Shown piece after piece: positions 7,630 through 14,263 of a stretch of 14,263 bases of DNA (its first letter is position 1; each line of letters opens with the position of its first letter). A program made the position numbers and the translations under genes. Origin of the DNA: JBAXTE01 sp964653595 (GTDB lineage Bacteria > Bacteroidota > Bacteroidia > Bacteroidales > WCHB1-69); assembly GCA_964653595.1 (NCBI GenBank), contig CAZZHH010000076.1:1-14263 (forward strand). The letters run 5' to 3'. The notes under the pieces were generated by a model. It did no database searches and was not told where the DNA came from. It worked only from the letters and a program-made list of their open reading frames with translations.

Positions 7630-8850
7630 TTATACATTGAAGATTTCTTTTAAATAATTGGTAGCCAATACTTTATAATGTCTGTTTTCGATAATCCATT
7701 GGTGTCCATTAATCCCCATTTGTGTTAACATCGCCTCTGGCATTTCCGAAAAACGTACAATCTCTTTTTTTAATGCTTGAACATCATTGGCAGGGACAAA
7801 TATTCCACATTCTGCTTCATTAATCATCGATTGGTATCCTGTATAAGAAGCAACTACTGGTTTGCCAGAAAACATATAGTCGATAATCTTATTGAGTGAC
7901 TGGCCATATTCCCAAACTTTGGATTTGTGGACGGAAAAGAATAATAAATTGCAATGAGAAAGAACTGATTGAACTTCGTATTTAGAAACTTTTGGAGCAA
8001 AAGTGAGATTAGTCAACGAAGCATATTTTTCTTGATAATAATTTTTTAGAGCCCCATCCCCAATCATTAAGAAATGCACATTTGGAAAATCAACCATGCT
8101 TTCTGCACATTCAAAAAAAGTATCTAATGCATTTGTAATTCCTATAGTTCCAGCATGGGCAACGATAAACTTGTCTTTTGGAAAATTATTTTCAATATAT
8201 TCTTGTGGAATAGCTTGTTGAGATCGAACAGAAGATTCGTTATATCCCATTGGAATACAAACTGTCTTTTTAGTATATCCTAGTACGTTCTCCACATGTT
8301 GGCCTAGGTTAGGCATTGTGCCAACTATTAAATCTGCTTTTTTGTAACCCCATTTTTCGAGAAATGCAAGACATTTGACCAATACATTTTTTTCACTATA
8401 CCCTCCCTCTTCTACAATGGTTAATGGCCAAATGTCGCGGATTTCAAATATTAATTTGCATTTATATTTTTTCTTTAACAAAAACCCATTAACTATGGTA
8501 AACAACGACAGGCTCGAAACAATGATTGCATCGGGTTTGGGTAATTTTTTTTTATTTAATAGGAATAATTTGAATTCAAAATCTAACCAGCTAATCATCC
8601 GTTTAAATGATTTTGCAATGTTAAATTTATATGTTTTTATCCAAAGAATATTAATCCCATTGTTGTTTTCTTGGTAATACCTTTTCGTAAGTTTTGGAGG
8701 TTCTATTAAGTGATTTGAATCGGAAGTGATGATTAAGGTCTCAACTCCTTGAAACTTCATCTCCTCTATGATATGAAATCCACGACTACCAACCCCCGAT
8801 TTTGAAGGAGGTGATACATATTTTGAGATATACCAAACACATTTTTCCAT
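7630..8850 (-). CDS. Glycosyltransferase family 4, WbuB-like
   Basis: A 406-residue GT-B fold enzyme, probably at the cytoplasmic face of the inner membrane, transferring a sugar from a nucleotide donor to an undecaprenyl-linked acceptor. The N-terminal half has a glycine-rich loop (SGVGSRG, 18-24) and EIRDIWPLT (136-144), typical of the WbuB-type subgroup. The donor-binding half has AHAGTIGITNALD (231-243), LMIGDG (261-266) and YGQSLNKIIDYMFSGKPVVAS (from 315). Here the second glutamate of the classical E-x7-E motif is replaced by the NK-II-D pattern of this subgroup. WbuB of E. coli is known as an N-acetyl-L-fucosamine transferase. The gene begins 2 nt after the stop of the amidotransferase fusion, so it may transfer the sugar modified by that enzyme; this donor assignment is inferred. 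Family membership is secure, specificity is not. Confidence 0.9.
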   Translation of the reverse strand: MEKCVWYISKYVSPPSKSGVGSRGFHIIEEMKFQGVETLIITSDSNHLIEPPKLTKRYYQENNNGINILWIKTYKFNIAKSFKRMISWLDFEFKLFLLNKKKLPKPDAIIVSSLSLFTIVNGFLLKKKYKCKLIFEIRDIWPLTIVEEGGYSEKNVLVKCLAFLEKWGYKKADLIVGTMPNLGQHVENVLGYTKKTVCIPMGYNESSVRSQQAIPQEYIENNFPKDKFIVAHAGTIGITNALDTFFECAESMVDFPNVHFLMIGDGALKNYYQEKYASLTNLTFAPKVSKYEVQSVLSHCNLLFFSVHKSKVWEYGQSLNKIIDYMFSGKPVVASYTGYQSMINEAECGIFVPANDVQALKKEIVRFSEMPEAMLTQMGINGHQWIIENRHYKVLATNYLKEIFNV

Positions 8851-8852
8851 GC

Positions 8853-10673
8853 TTAAAAGTTGTATAGTCTTGGAATTTTGTTGATGATTTCAATTGCTTC
8901 TTTAAAATCGATGCCTACTGCGTCGAGATACCATTTGATATTTTGATATCTGGGGCGATTTTCGTCTTCAATCAATACAAGAGCTTCCTCTCTGGTTAAT
9001 TGCCCTTCTCTGATTTGGTTGCTACGGAAGGTGTCGTGTTCGGTAAATCCTGCAACAAGATAGTAGATGTAGTTATAAAATGCAGCTGTGCCATCACCAA
9101 TTCTCCAAGTAGTATTAGTGTCTGGAGCAGTTTCCCAATCGTAAAGTCCTATTAGCGTTTTGTTTACAATATCTTCATCCCATCTCCAATAATCGAAAAT
9201 GTGAAAATAATCCTCTTTTGTAGTAAAACTTCTATAATATTCTCCCGAAAGGGTATCCCACAACGATCGGTTAAAATATCCAGGACTGTCGAGCATTGCC
9301 TTAAAACGTAATTTCTGATATCTAAGTTGTTTCATGGCACCATGACTGTATACCCGTTCTTCTTCAAAATAGGGGGGAACTCCTAAAAATCCAGCTTTAA
9401 AATGGGTAACTTCTAAAGGATTTACACCCCATAAATTGAGCTTAATACCAGTTTGCTTTTTGATGGTTTCTACGTGCCTGAAAAAATGCTTATCGCCAGC
9501 TGTGAGTATACTTATCATCCCTAAATGGGGTGACTTAAGCCATGCGCGAAGATTCATTTCTATATATTTCCTCTTTTTAGCAATATCATCTGCAACAATG
9601 ATGTTCTCTACTCCTAATTGAGCACACATGCTACTGATGTTTCTTCTGCCTAAATCGGTAACCATTCCCCAGTCGTACGTATAAGTAACCGGCTTCATCT
9701 TTAATTCATCAACAATTAAATGGAGAGCATAACAGCTGTCTCGACCACCCGAAAAGGGGACAATGCAGTCGTTTCCAGAGGTGCGTCGATAGGATTCAAC
9801 TAGATTAAAAAGCTCTTCTTTTGGTTTGGGAACATTTCTCAGTTTATAACTATTGCAATAGTTACAAACTCCATGCTCGTCAAACTTAATATATGGCATT
9901 GTTTCGGGTAATACGCATTTGGTACAGCGTTTTACTTCTACCTTAGGAGTGATTAAAAGCTTCTCCTCTGAAGAAATTATTGGTAAATCCGGAATTAAAT
10001 TGGTGTTTCTTAGAGACTTGTCATTAATCTCAATTTTTTGGATAGATTTCGGAATATCTATCACTTTATAGCCAATAATTTGTGTGATATTATCGCATTT
10101 AATTAGGGTTAAAGGATAGTTTTCTGATGCAAAGTAAATAGTATTTTCTTTAGTGCCAATGTACAAACTACCATTATTCGAAAACAATAACATTTTTCCT
10201 AATGCTGGCATGGTGAGTGCACATGATGCTACGCCCTTACAGAGGCTGAAAACTTTATCCGGGATTGTCTCTATGGGTTCTTGGTTTTGAATCGTTTCAC
10301 TTGCTATAGCAACTATAACTTCGGTATCTATTTGTAATTCCCTCGGAGAGGATAATTTCGACCAAACCTCTTTATCGTTGATGATTATTCCATTATGGAG
10401 AATAAAAATATTGTCTTTTACGACAGGCTGATTGTCGGATAATCCATTTGTTATCAACCTGCTATGCCCCATTACTACATTGCTTTGAAAAGGTTTTACA
10501 TCACCTATCAATTTTACTATAGGGAAATCAGCTCTATGAATTATATATTTATCTTTGTCGAAAAACGCAATTCCACTTGAGTCTTTACCTCTTTGTTGTG
10601 AGTGTTTGTATAATGATACTAACTCATTCTTGATTATTTTTTTATCCGAAATAATCCCAAAAATTCCACACAT
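8853..10673 (-). CDS. Class II glutamine amidotransferase fused to WbpG-type N-acetyl sugar amidotransferase
   Basis: A 606-residue cytoplasmic fusion. Residues 1-215 are an Ntn-hydrolase glutaminase: MCGIFGI with nucleophile C2 after Met removal, GHSRLIT with R72, HNGII with N94/G95, and DTEVI with D116, all placed as in the GlmS/PurF/AsnB glutaminase domain. Residues 248-606 match WbpG/PseA-type N-acetyl sugar amidotransferases: a zinc-binding-like CxxC pair (C250, C253 and C270, C273), the PP-loop PFSGGRDS (306-313) for ATP, and WGVNP (415-419). WbpG-type enzymes turn a sugar N-acetyl group into an acetamidino group, using ammonia normally supplied by separate HisH-like and HisF-like partners. 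Here the glutaminase is in cis, which suggests a self-contained enzyme; neither hisH nor hisF is in the window. The start is fixed by the need for Cys at position 2. The gene is followed after 2 nt by the WbuB-like glycosyltransferase and preceded by a 129-nt gap that may hold a promoter. Domain calls are firm; substrate and channelling are inferred. Confidence 0.93.
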   Translation of the reverse strand: MCGIFGIISDKKIIKNELVSLYKHSQQRGKDSSGIAFFDKDKYIIHRADFPIVKLIGDVKPFQSNVVMGHSRLITNGLSDNQPVVKDNIFILHNGIIINDKEVWSKLSSPRELQIDTEVIVAIASETIQNQEPIETIPDKVFSLCKGVASCALTMPALGKMLLFSNNGSLYIGTKENTIYFASENYPLTLIKCDNITQIIGYKVIDIPKSIQKIEINDKSLRNTNLIPDLPIISSEEKLLITPKVEVKRCTKCVLPETMPYIKFDEHGVCNYCNSYKLRNVPKPKEELFNLVESYRRTSGNDCIVPFSGGRDSCYALHLIVDELKMKPVTYTYDWGMVTDLGRRNISSMCAQLGVENIIVADDIAKKRKYIEMNLRAWLKSPHLGMISILTAGDKHFFRHVETIKKQTGIKLNLWGVNPLEVTHFKAGFLGVPPYFEEERVYSHGAMKQLRYQKLRFKAMLDSPGYFNRSLWDTLSGEYYRSFTTKEDYFHIFDYWRWDEDIVNKTLIGLYDWETAPDTNTTWRIGDGTAAFYNYIYYLVAGFTEHDTFRSNQIREGQLTREEALVLIEDENRPRYQNIKWYLDAVGIDFKEAIEIINKIPRLYNF

Positions 10674-10698
10674 ATTATCTATCCTTTATTTAATATAG

Positions 10699-10706
10699 CA
10701 AAATTA
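10699..10706 (-). promoter_or_regulatory. Possible -7 element upstream of the amidotransferase fusion
   Basis: The minus strand reads TAATTTTG here, matching the Bacteroidota -7 consensus TAnnTTTG, about 25 nt upstream of the fusion gene's ATG. No TTG lies 17-23 nt further upstream, so the promoter is incomplete by consensus. The 129-nt gap with the preceding gene group makes an internal promoter reasonable but unproven. A 10-bp palindrome lies just upstream of it. Confidence 0.3.
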
Positions 10707-10712
10707 ATCATT

Positions 10713-10722
10713 ATTACGTAAT
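10713..10722. repeat. 10-bp palindrome ATTACGTAAT within a looser inverted repeat
   Basis: ATTACGTAAT is a perfect palindrome, and ATCATT (10707-10712) and AATGAT (10728-10733) form flanking inverted arms. It sits just upstream of the possible -7 element of the fusion gene, where an operator could act. In AT-rich DNA such palindromes arise by chance fairly often, so the call is tentative. Confidence 0.25.
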
Positions 10723-10802
10723 GTTTTAATGATGTTTGCTTTTTTATTTTCATTGTATAAAATATTCCAATTGAAGCACTATTCTGATTCTTTACCAAAT
10801 CT

Positions 10803-11945
10803 TTAAGAAGATACAGAAGATACAGATTGATTTTGAACTATTTCTTGATAAAGAGCAATCATGCTGCTAGCATTTTTCTCCCAATCATAGAGTTTTTCTA
10901 CTTTTAATCTACCGTTTTTACCCATTGTTTGTCGGAGCGTTGCATCGTTCATTAATGTTTCTATTGCAGCTGCAGCAGCATTTTCGTCTCTTTCAGCAAC
11001 TACATATCCTGTATGGTTATGATCTACAACTTCGGGTAACCCACCAACATTGCTCACAACCACTGCTCTCGAACAGGAAGAAGCCTCCACTATAGCTACT
11101 CCAAAACTTTCACTTAAGGATAATGCGACAAAAACATCGATCATGTTGTAATAAATTGGTAGTTGCTTTTGTTCTATAAAACCTAAGAAATTTACATTTT
11201 TTTCGATGTTTAACTCCTTAGTTAAGTCGATCAACTTTTGTTTTTCGCTACCTTCACCTACTATTAGCAGTTTTATTGGTTTATCAGCATATTTGTTTTT
11301 AATGATTGCAAACGCCTTAATTAATAAATCTATCCCGTATACTGGCTCAAGAGATTTGATGGTTCCAATGACAAAGTCCTCATCAGAAAAGATGGGCTTT
11401 TCTACTGGTTTTTCCTTAAATAATTCAATGTCAACACCAAAAGGAGTGATGAGTATCTCTTTGTTTGTATATTTTTGAGTCTCCAGCGAAAGCATTTTGC
11501 CGGTTGCTAGTACTCTATCGGCTGATTTTAAATTTGACTTTAAAATAAATTTGTGAATGATCGACAAATTTGGGAAAGTATATACATCACTACCCCATAC
11601 AGATATGATAAATGGATGAAATCTTGTTAACCTACCTAGCAAACCATAACTCGATGCATAATGAGCATGAACTATATCTGGTTTAAATTCCTTAATGACT
11701 TTTAAAAGTTTAGGTAAAGCAATTAAATATTTGAGTTTATCGACTTTCGATTGATTTTTTTTTAATTCATAGGAATCAAAAATGGTGGTAATTTGAACAT
11801 CCAAATTTGCATAGATGCCTTCCTTAACACTATTAAGGGAAAAAATATAAATATCAAATAACTTTGATTTTGCTAAAACATTTACCCATTTAATTGTATG
11901 GACAGAATTTGCATCAGATAGAAGTAAGAGTTTGATTTTTTTCAT
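10803..11945 (-). CDS. Glycosyltransferase family 4
   Basis: A 380-residue retaining GT-B glycosyltransferase, expected to add one sugar to the lipid-linked repeat unit at the cytoplasmic membrane face. The acceptor half begins KIKLLLLSDANSVHT (3-17) and contains PDIVHAHYASSYG (89-101) and SVWGSD (115-120). The donor half has TPFGVD (167-172), GTIKSLEPVYGID (194-206) with likely phosphate-contacting K197, LLIVGEG (226-232), and the classical E-x7-E in ESFGVAIVE (E279 and E287). Its start lies 32 nt inside the preceding polymerase gene; the first Met gives a standard family N-terminus, so the overlap looks genuine and suggests coupled translation. The C-terminus ends in a short VSSVSS tail encoded by a 9-bp tandem repeat. 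Sugar specificity cannot be read from sequence. Confidence 0.93.
   Translation of the reverse strand: MKKIKLLLLSDANSVHTIKWVNVLAKSKLFDIYIFSLNSVKEGIYANLDVQITTIFDSYELKKNQSKVDKLKYLIALPKLLKVIKEFKPDIVHAHYASSYGLLGRLTRFHPFIISVWGSDVYTFPNLSIIHKFILKSNLKSADRVLATGKMLSLETQKYTNKEILITPFGVDIELFKEKPVEKPIFSDEDFVIGTIKSLEPVYGIDLLIKAFAIIKNKYADKPIKLLIVGEGSEKQKLIDLTKELNIEKNVNFLGFIEQKQLPIYYNMIDVFVALSLSESFGVAIVEASSCSRAVVVSNVGGLPEVVDHNHTGYVVAERDENAAAAAIETLMNDATLRQTMGKNGRLKVEKLYDWEKNASSMIALYQEIVQNQSVSSVSS
10808..10825 (-). repeat. 9-bp tandem repeat at the 3' end of the GT4 gene
   Basis: AAGATACAG occurs twice back to back on the plus strand (10808-10816 and 10817-10825). Because the unit is 9 bp it keeps the reading frame, and it encodes the repeated Val-Ser-Ser at the very end of the glycosyltransferase. 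It is probably a small in-frame slippage duplication in a non-essential tail. Confidence 0.6.
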
Positions 11946-13257
11946 TTTTCCAAAGGTTGATAATCGCTATAGAAAGGCCAAATAAAATCCACATGGGGAT
12001 AAAATAAATTACAGAAGATGAGCTAATTGCAGATAAGACAAAAAATAGCAAGGCGAAAAAGGATGATTTAGAGAAATAAACAATATCTTTCTCTTTAGAG
12101 GTTAGGAATGCTTTTCTGAGGTAATACAATAAATATAGGTACCACACTAAAAATACCCCGATAAAAATTACTCCTCCATCTACCAACAGTTCAAACCAAA
12201 AGTTGTGCATACTTTTCACTCTAGTGCCAACATAACCAGAATATTTTTCTTGAACAGCTATCGATCCACCCCCGCCTACACCTAAACCTTTGCTGTCGAT
12301 AAGTGCATTCCATCCATTTATCATCAAAGCTCTCCTTACAAAACCAGATTCAATTTCGATATCTGTCTTCTTGATATCGTCTTCTTCTTTGGCACCGAAA
12401 ATTAAGTTGGATGCTGCTCTATAAGTGGAACTTATTTCTAAAACCCTCAGACCGTAAACATTTTTTCTTAGTTCTTTTGAATTATAATCAAGGGTGAAAC
12501 TGATTGCCAAAAAAGCACACACTCCGATGATAAGACTTTTTAGGTTAACTGTGTATAGATAGGTAAATAACATCATGATAAAAACAACAAATACAAGTCT
12601 CGAACCGGTCATTAATATCACAACGGCAATCGTGATCGTTAATAGTGTTTTTACCCAAACATTCATCTTTTTGAAAAGCACAAATGGGGCAAAAAGTATC
12701 ATCATGTTTGCGAGGTTATTGGGGTTGCCACGGAAACCAGTGGGAGTAATCAATATCGATTCCATTTCAGATGCTCTGAAAAGATGCAGTGAACCCTCTC
12801 TTCCAAAATAATGAGAAATTTCTGAAAAAGGAGAGATGGGTAGCCTGAAGGCAGTAAACGATTCTAATAATGAAAATATAAGCTCAATTATCAATACAAT
12901 ACTGATGGCTCTTAAAACGGAAGTGATTTTTTCTGAATTGTTTAAATAATACAACGTAAAAAGAGAAATCGAGGAGCCTAAAAAAACATAAAATAGATAG
13001 GAGATGGAATAGTTTGTGTTGATACTCCAGAGGATAGACAGAAGATACCATACAAAAAAGAACATGAAAAAGTAATGCATTTTTGTAGGAAGGGGCCTGA
13101 AAAAACTTTTGATTCTAAATAGTAATAGAAAGCCAATGAATACATATACTAGATGAAATAGATACAATTTTGAGTAACTGATAGCAACTCCAATCATGGC
13201 TGTGATAAAAAAAAGTAGAAATGTCTTGTTAAACTGTTTTTCAGAAAAAGGAATCAT
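11914..13257 (-). CDS. O-antigen polymerase/ligase family membrane protein (Wzy_C type, TuaE-like)
   Basis: A 447-residue integral membrane protein with about twelve hydrophobic segments. It has a soluble loop at about 257-358 carrying LGVGGGGS (325-332) and SMHNFWFELLVDGG (349-362) with H351, the loop signature of O-antigen polymerases and ligases. TGFRGNPNNLA (173-183) and TGSR (217-220) are also typical. Such proteins join undecaprenyl-linked repeat units into chains on the periplasmic side, or ligate the chain to an acceptor. It is 3 nt downstream of the GT2 gene and its last codons overlap the next GT4 gene by 32 nt, so it sits between two repeat-unit glycosyltransferases. That position favours a polymerase role, with the second Wzy_C protein at 4504-5757 as possible ligase; this division is inference. 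The two proteins differ clearly in sequence and are not a recent duplication. Confidence 0.88.
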   Translation of the reverse strand: MIPFSEKQFNKTFLLFFITAMIGVAISYSKLYLFHLVYVFIGFLLLFRIKSFFRPLPTKMHYFFMFFFVWYLLSILWSINTNYSISYLFYVFLGSSISLFTLYYLNNSEKITSVLRAISIVLIIELIFSLLESFTAFRLPISPFSEISHYFGREGSLHLFRASEMESILITPTGFRGNPNNLANMMILFAPFVLFKKMNVWVKTLLTITIAVVILMTGSRLVFVVFIMMLFTYLYTVNLKSLIIGVCAFLAISFTLDYNSKELRKNVYGLRVLEISSTYRAASNLIFGAKEEDDIKKTDIEIESGFVRRALMINGWNALIDSKGLGVGGGGSIAVQEKYSGYVGTRVKSMHNFWFELLVDGGVIFIGVFLVWYLYLLYYLRKAFLTSKEKDIVYFSKSSFFALLFFVLSAISSSSVIYFIPMWILFGLSIAIINLWKNEKNQTLTSI

Positions 13258-13260
13258 TGG

Positions 13261-14112
13261 CTAGTTCGGTTTTTTGAATAATAATTTGAAAAAAACTTTT
13301 GTGGTTGAAAAAAACTCATTTTTGTTTATTAACAGAGTGTAAAGCAGTTGTAAAGGTCTGATAACTAAATACTGTAAAAAAATATTATATTTACTGTAAA
13401 AATGCCTGTATGATTTTTCAATTTGTAAAAGTCGTTGATAATCAGACCATGTATTGCTGGATGAAACTTTTCCTACGTGGATTACGCTGCAGTCAAATTT
13501 TTTAACTGGAATTTTGTTTTTATAAATACAATAAAATAGGTCCATATCCTCTGTATACATAAAGTAATCTTCGCTCCATTGGCCAATTTTAAAAAAGACA
13601 TCTCTTGGCATTATTACATTAGCACCAATGCTCCAGTAGCCAATCTCCTTTGATTTGAGGAGTTTTTTAAGATAATTGCCGACAGTAGGTAAAACATGTG
13701 TGATTTTAATTTCATTGTTCTCTTGATCGGTCAAACGGGTGATGGCTACTATTTCTTCTTTTGTGTTTAATAATTCCGAATAAACGTTGTTTAAATCCCT
13801 GTTCACGATGGTGTCAGGATTCAGAAAATGCAATAATTTTCCACTAGCTTCTGCACAAGCACGATTGTTTGCTTTGGCAAATCCAAGATTATCTTTGCAT
13901 TTAATGATTTTTATGTTCGAAAAGTCGGATATCTTTTCTTCTATTAATTGGATGGAATTGTCTTTTGAATCGTTATCCCAAATGATAACTTCATAATTTT
14001 CAGTTATCGAATTTAGAATGCTTGAGACCGAATTGTATATGTACTCTCCAGAATTGTAATTGACGATAATTATGCTAACATCCCTTTTATTAGATTCATT
14101 GAACTGTATCAT
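13261..14112 (-). CDS. Glycosyltransferase family 2, rhamnosyltransferase (WbbL)-like
   Basis: A 283-residue inverting GT-A enzyme of the inner-membrane face. The nucleotide-binding start is DVSIIIVNYNSGEYI (11-25), followed by WDNDSKDNS (45-53) and CKDNLGFAKANN (72-83). LNPDT (97-101) takes the place of the metal-binding DXD motif, as is usual in WbbL-like enzymes. YTEDMDLFYC (186-195) probably contains the catalytic base, and VIHVGKVSS (210-218) the late histidine motif. The C-terminal 45 residues are hydrophobic and basic, suggesting membrane association. It is the first gene of the cluster visible in this window, with the polymerase gene starting 3 nt after its stop. The start is the only plausible ATG before the fold begins. 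WbbL relatives often use dTDP-rhamnose, but the actual donor here is unknown. Confidence 0.92.
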   Translation of the reverse strand: MIQFNESNKRDVSIIIVNYNSGEYIYNSVSSILNSITENYEVIIWDNDSKDNSIQLIEEKISDFSNIKIIKCKDNLGFAKANNRACAEASGKLLHFLNPDTIVNRDLNNVYSELLNTKEEIVAITRLTDQENNEIKITHVLPTVGNYLKKLLKSKEIGYWSIGANVIMPRDVFFKIGQWSEDYFMYTEDMDLFYCIYKNKIPVKKFDCSVIHVGKVSSSNTWSDYQRLLQIEKSYRHFYSKYNIFLQYLVIRPLQLLYTLLINKNEFFSTTKVFFKLLFKKPN

Positions 14113-14173
14113 GTTAGATGATTGAATATTTTTGAAATGAATATTTACAGTAGTTAATTGTTTTTTAATTAAG

Positions 14174-14181
14174 CAAAAATA
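14174..14181 (-). promoter_or_regulatory. Possible -7 element upstream of the GT2 gene
   Basis: The minus strand reads TATTTTTG, matching TAnnTTTG, about 60 nt upstream of the GT2 start. The nearest upstream TTG elements are 13 nt (14197-14195) and 35 nt (14219-14217) away, both outside the usual 17-23 nt spacing, so support is weak. The 151-nt non-coding stretch to the right edge is consistent with this being the start of a transcription unit. Confidence 0.25.
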
Positions 14182-14263
14182 CTACATTATTTTGCAATCC
14201 TAAAATGTCCTAAATTCAAGTAATAAATGCAACTTTATAGGGTAAAATAATAAATATTTTTTC

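Noticed and set aside
8853..10673. Asparagine synthetase B or GlmS
   Set aside because: The glutaminase half fits, but the second half has the CxxC pair and the SGGRDS PP-loop context of WbpG-type sugar amidotransferases, not the AsnB synthetase motif or the GlmS isomerase SIS domains.

Overview
The window is an AT-rich stretch of a bacterial chromosome that most likely comes from the phylum Bacteroidota. Three things point there: start codons follow A-rich leaders with no Shine-Dalgarno motif; the gdhA upstream region carries the phylum's own promoter type (TTG, 19 nt, TAnnTTTG); and one gene encodes a receiver/ATP-grasp protein whose closest remembered relatives are in that phylum. I could not confirm genus. 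All ten genes lie on the minus strand, so transcription runs from high to low coordinates.

Right and middle part (14112 down to 4504): an eight-gene polysaccharide (O-antigen or capsule type) cluster. In transcription order it holds a GT2 glycosyltransferase, a Wzy_C-type polymerase/ligase, a GT4 glycosyltransferase, a fusion of a class II glutamine amidotransferase with a WbpG-type N-acetyl sugar amidotransferase, a WbuB-like GT4 glycosyltransferase, a GNAT acetyltransferase, a DegT/DnrJ/EryC1/StrS aminotransferase and a second Wzy_C-type membrane protein. The genes fall into three tight groups (32-nt overlap or 3-nt gap; 2- and 3-nt gaps; 4-nt ATGA overlap) separated by gaps of 129 and 79 nt. 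Together they suggest a surface glycan containing amino sugars, one of them converted to an acetamidino derivative. No nucleotide-sugar dehydratase/epimerase, flippase or chain-length regulator lies in the window, so the cluster must continue beyond the right edge or draw on genes elsewhere.

Left part (4353 down to 1): two genes that look metabolic. One encodes a 985-residue protein with two receiver-like domains followed by a PEP-synthase/PPDK-type ATP-grasp domain, without the phosphohistidine and PEP-binding domains of those enzymes. The other is glutamate dehydrogenase (gdhA), cut by the left edge and preceded by a clear Bacteroidota promoter.

The two items most worth pursuing are the amidotransferase fusion, which would make the usual separate HisH/HisF ammonia-supplying partners unnecessary, and the receiver/ATP-grasp protein, which looks like a signal-controlled nucleotide-dependent phosphotransferase of unknown substrate. 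I saw no tRNA, rRNA, insertion sequence, CRISPR array or convincing intrinsic terminator. No gene-free stretch exceeds 300 bases; the longest is 1152-1395, which holds the gdhA promoter.
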